Below, in pieces: positions 6,897 to 12,818 of a DNA stretch of 18,078 nt. The translations under genes were made by a program, and so were the position numbers. The notes under the pieces were generated by a model. It was not told the DNA's origin. It saw only the letters and a program-made list of their open reading frames with translations, and made no database searches. The stretch lies in assembly GCA_937974135.1 (NCBI GenBank), contig CALJIH010000197.1, positions 1 to 18,078 on the forward strand, written 5' to 3'. Origin of the DNA: an uncultured Cocleimonas sp. Its GTDB lineage: Bacteria; Pseudomonadota; Gammaproteobacteria; Thiotrichales; Thiotrichaceae. Each line of letters starts with the position of its first letter. Position 1 is the stretch's first letter.

Positions 6897-8831
6897 TTAA
6901 TGTGATTTTGGTTGTACAGAACCTGGAACAAGTTGTGCTCCAAATCGTGTTTTTAATTCAATAACAAATGGATCCGTTTCAATATTATGTTCTGCTTGCT
7001 GCTGTGATTCGGTAATTTTTCTGTCGCTTCTTTGCGCAGGGGTTTCTAACGTTTCGTCTACTGGTTTCGGATCCAAAATTGCATCAGCAATGTTTATTTC
7101 TAAACGTGTATCATCACCATATAAACGACTCACTGCTTGTTGTATTTCTTGCTTGGTGGTTTCAGCGAATAAATCCTCTCTGTCCTTATTTAGCAATAGT
7201 GAAATCATACCATTTTCACTCTTTTGTAACAGGCAGTGTTTGATTAATTCATTCGCACGACCCCCTAAATTTAACTGTGGAACAATCTCATGCCACGGTT
7301 GTTTAGGGTCAAAATGTGAATACTTGTTACTTAACTCATCTTGATCATCAAGTTCTTTTTCCTCTATATGCGGTTCTTCATAATGCGTCTGCAATAAAAG
7401 GTCTTCAATACTATTTGATTGACTAGTCTTTTTTTGGGTTGTAGAGGAATCAATTTCAGTATCAACTTTTTCATGTTGTGTTTTTTTAGTGCTGGCAACA
7501 TCTTGATTCTGTTCAAGGTAAGGAGGTATTTCTTCCCAAGGTGGAACTTCTTCTGTTTGATTTGAGACTGCTTGTGTTGCTTCATTAGTAGCTGTTTTAG
7601 AATTAATATTGGCCGTTGGCGCCACATTTGTTGGGGCTGAAGAAATGCTCGCTCGTTCTGCATGATTTTGCTGTTCGGGTTCAGAAATTATTGTTTTTTT
7701 TTTGCTTTCGTTAGTCGTTGTATCAGCTTGTTTAGAATGATCTAGTTGCATGCCTTCACGAAGTGGCCTAAATGACAACATACGTAATAACAGCATTTCA
7801 AAACCGCTTTTAGGGTCTGGTGCTAAAGGTAAATCTCGACGTCCTTGTAAGGCGATTTGATAGAATAACTGTACTTCTTCTTTAGTTATTTTTTGCGCAA
7901 ATTCTGAAATCGCTTGATCTTCATTAATGGCATCGGGAACAACTTGTTGCACAGCTACTTGGTGCAATAAAGTAATCATAGCATCAGTAGCAACTCCAAA
8001 ATCAGGCGTCACAGAAGACAATTCTTCAACCTGTTGTAATAGTTTCTCACCCTCACCCGCTACAATTCGTTCCAATAAATCTATCAAAGGTTCGTTTGAA
8101 ATCGTTCCTAACATATCGCGAACAGATATTTCGCTGATGTTAGCGCCTGAGTAGGCGATGGATTGATCTAGCAAACTCAAGGCATCACGCATACTCCCAT
8201 CAGCTGCACGAGCCAATAAACGCAGAGCTGATTCCTCAGATTTGATGGATTCTTGCGTAAGTAGATAATTAAGATGCCCAGAAATCATATCGATTGGCAT
8301 CCGTTTTAAATTGAACTGTAAACAACGCGATAAAATAGTCGCTGGGAGTTTTTGTGGATCTGTCGTTGCAAATAAGAATTTAACGTGCGGTGGTGGTTCT
8401 TCTAAGGTTTTCAACAAGGCATTAAAACTATGCCCGGTAAGCATATGCACCTCGTCTATTAGATAGACTTTAAAGCGTGCTCGTGTTGGAGCGTACTGAA
8501 CGTTTTCTAATAACTCGCGGGTATCTTCAACTTTAGTTCTAGATGCTGCATCGACTTCTATCAAATCCAGAAAATTGCCAGAGACAATCTCTTGGCAACT
8601 ATTACACTCACCACAGGGAGTAGAAGTCACGCCTGTTTCGCAGTTCAAGCATTTAGCTAAGATACGTGCAATAGTCGTTTTACCAACACCACGTGTTCCT
8701 GTGAAAAGGTAAGCATGGTGGAGTCTATCGCTGTCCAAGGCGTTCATCAAAGCACGTAATACATGCTCTTGACCGACCATTTCCTTGAAATTTTGTGGTC
8801 GCCATTTTCTAGCGAGGACTTGATAACTCAT
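6897..8831 (-). CDS. dnaX: DNA polymerase III subunit tau (and possible gamma)
   Basis: DnaX is the AAA+ motor of the clamp loader; tau also bridges the polymerase core and DnaB helicase. At 644 residues it matches E. coli tau (643). Walker A is GTRGVGKT (45-52). A zinc site is formed by C64, C73, C76 and C79. Walker B is LIDEVHML (124-131). The SRC sensor motif is at 168-170. Domain III ends near LLRMLSFRPL (348-357). A low-complexity Q/T/E/K-rich linker (about 365-530) follows, carrying a W-rich PPWEEIPPYLEQ segment, and then the tau-specific C-terminal domain starting near KQPWHEIVPQLNLGGRA. Codons 377-379 and the first base of 380 form a run of ten As, where slippage would make a gamma-like product (see separate entry). 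It starts the dnaX-ybaB-recR operon downstream of the SRP RNA gene. Confidence 0.97.
   Translation of the reverse strand: MSYQVLARKWRPQNFKEMVGQEHVLRALMNALDSDRLHHAYLFTGTRGVGKTTIARILAKCLNCETGVTSTPCGECNSCQEIVSGNFLDLIEVDAASRTKVEDTRELLENVQYAPTRARFKVYLIDEVHMLTGHSFNALLKTLEEPPPHVKFLFATTDPQKLPATILSRCLQFNLKRMPIDMISGHLNYLLTQESIKSEESALRLLARAADGSMRDALSLLDQSIAYSGANISEISVRDMLGTISNEPLIDLLERIVAGEGEKLLQQVEELSSVTPDFGVATDAMITLLHQVAVQQVVPDAINEDQAISEFAQKITKEEVQLFYQIALQGRRDLPLAPDPKSGFEMLLLRMLSFRPLREGMQLDHSKQADTTTNESKKKTIISEPEQQNHAERASISSAPTNVAPTANINSKTATNEATQAVSNQTEEVPPWEEIPPYLEQNQDVASTKKTQHEKVDTEIDSSTTQKKTSQSNSIEDLLLQTHYEEPHIEEKELDDQDELSNKYSHFDPKQPWHEIVPQLNLGGRANELIKHCLLQKSENGMISLLLNKDREDLFAETTKQEIQQAVSRLYGDDTRLEINIADAILDPKPVDETLETPAQRSDRKITESQQQAEHNIETDPFVIELKTRFGAQLVPGSVQPKSH
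7681..7703 (-). other. A10 slippery tract in dnaX with stops in both other frames
   Basis: The coding strand has AGC, ten As, then CAATAATTTCTGA. In frame this reads Ser376-Lys-Lys-Lys-Thr. A -1 shift gives Asn-Asn-Phe and then TGA (382-residue product). A +1 shift gives Gln and then TAA (380-residue product). Both products would end just after clamp-loader domain III, about where gamma-type DnaX ends. Programmed slippage on A-rich tracts is established for dnaX in E. coli (ribosomal) and Thermus (A9, transcriptional). I see no obvious stimulatory hairpin or upstream Shine-Dalgarno here, so transcriptional slippage is the simpler inference. Confidence 0.55.
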
Positions 8832-8891
8832 TACTTAATAATAAATGAAATCAGCACATTAGAATACTAAAAACACGTTTTATCATTGATT

Positions 8892-8913
8892 AAAAGACAC
8901 CCCCCTACTTTTT
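8892..8913 (-). repeat. G7 intergenic repeat, copy 3 (one substitution)
   Basis: The G-rich strand is the minus strand and reads A5-GT-A-G6-TGTC-T4. The total length equals that of copy 1; the first G of the G7 tract is replaced by A. The AAAACY box seen before four other copies is not recognisable here. It is 61 bp upstream of dnaX and oriented with the gene. Confidence 0.85.
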
Positions 8914-8921
8914 AACTGATA

Positions 8922-8948
8922 TTACGTTTTTGTTTTGTAAAAACGTAA
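8922..8948. repeat. Perfect 10 bp inverted repeat next to repeat copy 3
   Basis: TTACGTTTTT and AAAAACGTAA flank a 7-base loop. It lies 8 bp from copy 3 and could be a transcript hairpin downstream of the SRP RNA or part of the repeat's context. There is no terminal T run to make it a clear terminator. Confidence 0.5.
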
Positions 8949-8977
8949 ATAGAACTTATGCAAAGCTATGCGAGCTT

Positions 8978-9000
8978 ACCGTTTTGTCTTTTAAAACGGT
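8978..9000. repeat. Perfect 8 bp inverted repeat near repeat copy 3
   Basis: ACCGTTTT and AAAACGGT flank a 7-base loop, GTCTTTT. The loop echoes the GTCTTTT end of the G7 repeat core, which may be coincidence. The stem is similar in composition to the neighbouring 8922-8948 hairpin. Confidence 0.45.
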
Positions 9001-9161
9001 TAACTCGATTATACTAAAGCTTAGGACTAACTCGTCTGCAAGGCGATATTAGACCTTAGTGTAGTGTTATGCGGAGAATTCAAAGGCTTGCACATTATTT
9101 TTGTATGCTAATTTTTAATTATGATTTTAATAATCAAGAGGGAATTTTATAGTAAGAAACA

Positions 9162-9284
9162 CTATGGAGGCGACCTGTACCAGCCACACCTCGGCACCCG
9201 AATCCACTACTACCGTTGCTCCCTTCCGGGCCTGGCGGGGTTCGCAGTTTATCGTCGCGAGGGAACCAATACAGATCACCATAG
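9162..9284 (-). ncRNA. ffs: Signal recognition particle RNA (4.5S type)
   Basis: The RNA component of the signal recognition particle binds Ffh and targets membrane proteins to FtsY. On the minus strand the domain IV signature CCAGGCCCGGAAGGGAGCA, with its GGAA tetraloop, lies at 9217-9235. The two ends pair: CUAUGG at the 5' end with CCAUAG at the 3' end, followed inwards by UCUGUA against UACAGG. This gives the usual long hairpin of about 120 nt (E. coli 114). The ends given are those of the terminal helix, and the mature ends may differ by a few bases. It lies upstream of dnaX-ybaB-recR on the same strand, as in Bacillus and Pseudomonas, which supports the call. Confidence 0.93.
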
Positions 9285-9292
9285 ACTTGCAA

Positions 9293-9298
9293 ATTAGA
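9293..9298 (-). promoter_or_regulatory. ffs: Possible -10 element of the SRP RNA gene
   Basis: TCTAAT on the minus strand matches TATAAT at five of six bases and ends eight bases before the inferred RNA 5' end, a good -10 position. No convincing -35 hexamer stands 16-18 bp upstream, so the call rests on position. Confidence 0.35.
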
Positions 9299-9403
9299 AC
9301 ACTTAATAGATGTTAAGCGATACTTGCAGAGCGGAGGATTATGAGGGAAGATGCTTTTTTTGACAATAGCCGTCATCCAAAAAATAAACATAATCACATA
9401 TCT

Positions 9404-10210
9404 ATGCCTTTTACCGTTTCTCATATTGTCGCTGCGCTTCCTTTAGATAAAAGTTGTGGTAAAACTGTCAGTAAATACACTGCCTTATCACCATTAATCA
9501 TCGGAAGTATGACACCTGATGTGTCCTATATAACCCCTTTCTTAACTCATCAACGCGTTGACAGCCATACACTCTTAGGGATCTATTTATTTTGTATTCC
9601 GATGGGCTTAACGATCTATTTTTTATATCACTGCTTGATGGCACCGGTTTGGGTTTCTGTATTTCCTAAAAGGATCGGACAGCGTCTAGATGCTGATTTA
9701 TCGTTAGGTAAGTTACCTAATATTTCGAGCCACGTTTTATTAATATCACTCATACTTGGCTCAGTCACACATATTATTTGGGATTACTTCACGCATCAAT
9801 CCGGTATACCGCAAGTGGTTCAGTGGATGGATACTCCTTTAACCAGTATTGATGGCTATAACATTATGCCTTATCGAGTATTACAACATTCAAGCAGTTT
9901 AATTGGACTCGCAGTGCTGTTGTATATTATCTATCGCTGGTATCAACGTACTTCTATGAATAACGATAATAAGCCATATTTTCAAGCACCCATATGGTTG
10001 AAACGCTTAGCAATAATATGCTTGATTGTTGTTCCGAGTATCATCGCCATTATTTATGCAACACTGATTCATCCTGAAACCGATGTATTTTATGGCTTGT
10101 ATGGCGCCCAAATATTTCTTAGGCATGCAATTGTTATGGGTGCAGGATTATTTTTATTTAGTTCGGTGTTACTTGGCTTGTTATATCAATATCAAATCAG
10201 GAAGCAATAA
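9404..10210 (+). CDS. DUF4184 family integral membrane protein
   Basis: The protein begins MPFTVSHIVAALPL, the characteristic start of DUF4184 proteins. It carries the motif GSMTPDVSYI early and SVTHIIWDYFTH in the middle. The His/Asp pattern recalls the related membrane metal-dependent hydrolase families (YdjM type), but no enzymatic activity is established for DUF4184. About five hydrophobic segments follow, including LGIYLFCIPMGLTIYFLY, VLLISLILGSVTHII, LIGLAVLLYIIY, AIICLIVVPSIIAIIYATLI and AIVMGAGLFLFSSVLLGLL. I chose the ATG at 9404 (268 residues) because the family starts with MPFT. An in-frame ATG at 9341 adds 21 polar residues and has a GGAGG only three bases away, so it is a real alternative. 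The gene ends 4 bp from the convergent gene at 10215. Confidence 0.8.
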   Translation: MPFTVSHIVAALPLDKSCGKTVSKYTALSPLIIGSMTPDVSYITPFLTHQRVDSHTLLGIYLFCIPMGLTIYFLYHCLMAPVWVSVFPKRIGQRLDADLSLGKLPNISSHVLLISLILGSVTHIIWDYFTHQSGIPQVVQWMDTPLTSIDGYNIMPYRVLQHSSSLIGLAVLLYIIYRWYQRTSMNNDNKPYFQAPIWLKRLAIICLIVVPSIIAIIYATLIHPETDVFYGLYGAQIFLRHAIVMGAGLFLFSSVLLGLLYQYQIRKQ

Positions 10211-10214
10211 CCGC

Positions 10215-10796
10215 CTATTTTTTTAACCGTGCTTTGATGACATCCATCAAAACGTCAAAATCAAATTTACGCGATTTATGCAATATTTTCTCATGCCGCA
10301 ATAAGTCGTCGTAAATCAATTTAATATTCTCTCTTACTCTTGTTTCGTCTTCTTCAGATAAGGACTTATGATCACTTTCCAGCTTTTGTGTCAGCTGTTT
10401 TAAGGCATCTAAATTGTGATTAAAAAAAGATCGTACTGAATTAAATTTACTCCGTTCGAATGATTCATCTTCAGTTAAATGATAGCTAATTTCATTTAAT
10501 AAACTGTTAGATTTCTGCTTGAGAGGCATCAGCTTTAACTGCCAAACTGGAGGAAGATTCTCAATAGCATCCTCTATCGCTTGGTAGTTATCAAAACCCG
10601 TTTGTACAATTTTTGGTAACTTTTTGCGTTGTTCTTGATTGCGCCATTTATCCATATACTCGGACGATAGTTCAGCACTTTTGTCATAGGTAAGTTTTAC
10701 CCCACGTTTAATTTTTCGATAGATATAATAGATAAACAGACTGAAAAATATGCCGCCGAATAAAAAAATAAAGGGAATGATGGTAAATCTAAGCAT
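10215..10796 (-). CDS. Membrane-anchored coiled protein, possibly XpaC-like
   Basis: I do not recognise this 193-residue protein with confidence. Residues 5-26 form a single N-terminal membrane segment (IPFIFLFGGIFFSLFIYYIY), followed by a basic stretch (RKIKRG). The rest is helical and rich in Lys, Glu, Asp and Leu. The body has YQAIEDAIENLPPVWQLKLMPL, then a RSFFNHNLDALKQLTQKL segment, and a C-terminus with LRHEKILHKSRKFDFDVLMDVIKARL. This order resembles the XpaC family ('5-bromo-4-chloroindolyl phosphate hydrolysis protein'), in which a helix linked to a tail like DxDxxIxxLKxxL is typical. The resemblance is from memory and weak. Nothing suggests catalysis. The likely topology is a cytoplasmic domain anchored by one N-terminal helix. 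Repeat copy 4 lies 57 bp upstream of its start. Confidence 0.75.
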   Translation of the reverse strand: MLRFTIIPFIFLFGGIFFSLFIYYIYRKIKRGVKLTYDKSAELSSEYMDKWRNQEQRKKLPKIVQTGFDNYQAIEDAIENLPPVWQLKLMPLKQKSNSLLNEISYHLTEDESFERSKFNSVRSFFNHNLDALKQLTQKLESDHKSLSEEDETRVRENIKLIYDDLLRHEKILHKSRKFDFDVLMDVIKARLKK

Positions 10797-10809
10797 GGCT
10801 TTAATATGT

Positions 10810-10848
10810 GGTTTTAGATTTGTTTATCAAGCTTGTTGATTTAAAACC
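10810..10848. repeat. Compound inverted repeat beside repeat copy 4
   Basis: An outer stem GGTTTTA/TAAAACC encloses an inner stem ATCAA/TTGAT with a 5-base loop. The right arm TAAAACC carries the AAAACC box that stands four bases before repeat copy 4, so stem and repeat are physically joined. A similar arrangement is seen at copy 6. Confidence 0.45.
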
Positions 10849-10852
10849 GTGT

Positions 10853-10868
10853 AAAAGTGGGGGGGTGT
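10853..10868 (+). repeat. G7 intergenic repeat, copy 4
   Basis: The plus strand reads A4-GT-G7-TGT and then ATTAA in place of CTTTT, so the right flank has diverged. AAAACC stands four bases before the A run. It lies in the 127 bp gap between nagZ and the gene at 10215-10796, both on the minus strand. Confidence 0.85.
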
Positions 10869-10923
10869 ATTAAACATACTTCGACTGGGCTCATTACAAG
10901 AGCTCAACAGAATTGTTATTTTA

Positions 10924-11937
10924 TTATGCCAGATATGTCATCTTGTTTACATTTTCTGACCATTGTTTACTATCCATTAAGGCCGAGCGATTCATAAATG
11001 CTTGACCTCGCATGCGTAGCAAACGTTGGGCAGATTCTGCACTTTGTTGGATATTTGCTTTATCGAGTACTTGAATTGCACCTTCTCGATTATTACACAC
11101 CAAAGCCATATCACAACCTGCTGTAATAGCAGCTTCTGCACGGCTTGCAAAATCACCTGCTACCGATGCGCCTTCCATACTTAAGTCGTCACTGAAAATT
11201 ACGCCATCAAACTGTAGCTCTCCGCGTAAGATGTTTTGTAACCAAAAAGATGAAAAACCAGCGGGTTTATCGTCTAATGCAGAATAAATGACGTGCGCTG
11301 GCATCACAGCATCTAAGCCTTGCTTAATTAAGTTAGAGAACGGAATGATATCTTGCTGCCAAATCTCTTCTTTTGAACGACGATCCACAGGGATTTCATG
11401 ATGTGAGTCTTCAATCACTGCTCCATGCCCAGGAAAATGTTTGCCCGTGGATGCCATCCCTGCTTCGCGCATTCCCTTTATATACTCGATAGCTAATGCA
11501 GAAATCACGTTAGGATCGCGATTAAAAGAACGATCACCAATTACCCCACTGACACCATAATTAATATCGAGTACGGGGGCAAAACTGAAATCGATATCCA
11601 TAGCGCGTACTTCAGCGGCCATCAACCACGCATGTGAAAAGGCATTTTGAGCAGGATCATCACTTTCTGATAACTTTGCTATGGCGGGTAATTGTGTAAA
11701 ATCTGAACGAAAACGTTGAACCCGGCCTCCTTCGTGATCCACTGCAATGAGAATGTCTTTATTTGCTGAGCTCACAGTACTTCGAATATCGGTTATCAAT
11801 TGTTTTAACTGTTCCACTGATGCGTAATTACGACTAAAAAATATAAGCCCACCAGTTAATGGATGGCCGAGTAATTCTTTTTCTTCTGTTTGAAGCTCTA
11901 AACCTTCCAAGTCGATCATTACAGGAGCGATAGCCAT
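10924..11937 (-). CDS. nagZ: Beta-N-acetylhexosaminidase, cell-wall recycling
   Basis: NagZ is a cytoplasmic family 3 glycosidase that removes N-acetylglucosamine from anhydromuropeptides during peptidoglycan recycling; its product signals AmpC beta-lactamase induction in many gammaproteobacteria. The 337 residues match E. coli (341). The substrate-binding motif KHFPGHG is at 166-172. The D177-S-H179 dyad provides the general acid/base, and FSDDLSMEG (248-256) contains the nucleophile, D250 by analogy. IAVDHEGGRVQRF (64-76) and the early MIDLEG are also typical. No signal peptide is present, as expected. AAGGTG lies about four bases before the ATG as a plausible ribosome binding site. It is divergent from the DUF805 gene. 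Confidence 0.96.
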   Translation of the reverse strand: MAIAPVMIDLEGLELQTEEKELLGHPLTGGLIFFSRNYASVEQLKQLITDIRSTVSSANKDILIAVDHEGGRVQRFRSDFTQLPAIAKLSESDDPAQNAFSHAWLMAAEVRAMDIDFSFAPVLDINYGVSGVIGDRSFNRDPNVISALAIEYIKGMREAGMASTGKHFPGHGAVIEDSHHEIPVDRRSKEEIWQQDIIPFSNLIKQGLDAVMPAHVIYSALDDKPAGFSSFWLQNILRGELQFDGVIFSDDLSMEGASVAGDFASRAEAAITAGCDMALVCNNREGAIQVLDKANIQQSAESAQRLLRMRGQAFMNRSALMDSKQWSENVNKMTYLA

Positions 11938-12307
11938 ATAACACCTTGTTCTTAAAATTCAATGAGTTAGTTAATTTATATCGTGGTTTAATTGATGTCG
12001 GTTGTATTGTAAACCATTGCGTAATATTAGCTATTTTCTAATGAATTTCTATCGATAAAAGTACTAAAAAGTGGGGGGGTGTCTTTTTGATACAAATAGA
12101 GTGATTAAAAATTAACCATTTATCATAAGCGTTTTACCACTTATCAGTAGCGAAGGATATTTTTGTAAATGATTCTGTCAAACTGAACGCAACATTAATG
12201 AATAGAAATCACATGGATGTTCATCATTTACAACGCAATTACAAAGCAATGTGTTAAATGATTATCAAAAATTGTTACACAATAATAATGATTATAAGGA
12301 AATAACT
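11938..12307. other. Divergent nagZ-DUF805 intergenic region
   Basis: This 370 bp contains repeat copy 5 (12066-12087), a GTTTTACC box (12131-12138) of the same sequence as those in front of the RND operon, and a direct repeat of AATGATTAT at 12257-12265 and 12287-12295 just before the DUF805 ribosome binding site. I see no gene. Promoters for both genes must lie here, but none stands out. Confidence 0.55.
12066..12087 (+). repeat. G7 intergenic repeat, copy 5
   Basis: The plus strand reads A5-GT-G7-TGTC-T4 and continues with one more T, identical in the core to copies 1 and 6. The box upstream is AAAAGT instead of AAAACC/T. It lies 129 bp upstream of nagZ and about 220 bp upstream of the DUF805 start, in a divergent gap. 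Confidence 0.87.
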
Positions 12308-12817
12308 ATGTCACAGGACTACCAAATGAACATTACAAGCAATAACCTACAAAGATATAGCGATGTGGATATTTTTTCTACGCAAGGTCGCATAGGACAA
12401 AAACGATACTTCGTTTACTCTATTGTGATTCCCTTTATCTTATTTTGGGCAATTACACCAATTGCCGGATTAGCATCTTATTTACCGATAGGCAGTACCA
12501 CTCTATTTTACAGTGTGTTAGGTATCGCGATACTGGCTATGTTGCTAATGACTGTTCGTTTAACGATTCAAAGATGTCATGATTTCAACAAAAGTGGCGC
12601 ATTAGCGATTCTTGCGTTAATTCCATTGGCTAACATTATCTTTGCGTTGATACCTGGTACAAACGGTTTAAATCAATACGGTGAAGTACCAAAACCAGCT
12701 AATTGGGTTTTCAAAACGTTCTTTTATCTCATCTTGGCGTTGGTGTTGGTGGCAATTGCCTTTACGGTGGTTAACCTAGTAAACGGTAATTTTTTAACCG
12801 AGCTATTATCGATCTAA
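12308..12817 (+). CDS. DUF805 domain inner-membrane protein
   Basis: This is a 169-residue membrane protein of unknown function. DUF805 signatures are visible: GRIGQKRYF (28-36) before the first membrane helix, RCHDFNKSG (89-97) after the second or third, and GTNGLNQYGEVP (117-128). Hydrophobic segments lie at about 37-55, 66-84, 98-116 and 136-158, giving four helices. The reading frame is open from a GTG at 12251, but I place the start at the ATG 12308 because AAGGA ends seven bases before it and the upstream residues look like untranslated sequence. It converges on the RND gene with a single base between the stops. Confidence 0.88.
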   Translation: MSQDYQMNITSNNLQRYSDVDIFSTQGRIGQKRYFVYSIVIPFILFWAITPIAGLASYLPIGSTTLFYSVLGIAILAMLLMTVRLTIQRCHDFNKSGALAILALIPLANIIFALIPGTNGLNQYGEVPKPANWVFKTFFYLILALVLVAIAFTVVNLVNGNFLTELLSI

Positions 12818-12818
12818 A

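Larger units (their letters stand above)
8832..9161. other. Intergenic region between SRP RNA gene and dnaX
   Basis: This 330 bp holds no gene I can support. It contains copy 3 of the G7 repeat (61 bp upstream of dnaX), two perfect hairpin-forming inverted repeats (8922-8948 and 8978-9000), and presumably the SRP RNA terminator and dnaX promoter. Neither of the latter is clear by eye. Confidence 0.6.

Noticed and set aside
7364..7663. 99-codon minus-strand frame overlapping dnaX
   Set aside because: It is an out-of-frame shadow of the low-complexity dnaX linker, with a Lys/Leu/Gln-rich translation and no independent support.
7681..7703. A10 tract read as a sequencing error or frameshift breaking dnaX
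   Set aside because: The frame is intact on both sides and the full length matches the usual tau length, so the gene is not a pseudogene.
9134..9424. 96-codon minus-strand reading frame
   Set aside because: It covers the SRP RNA gene and the start of the DUF4184 gene, and its translation has no recognisable protein character.
12257..12302. Possible Fur box before the DUF805 gene
   Set aside because: AATGATTAT occurs twice, but the best fit to the 19 bp Fur consensus is about 12 of 19, which is not convincing in such AT-rich DNA.
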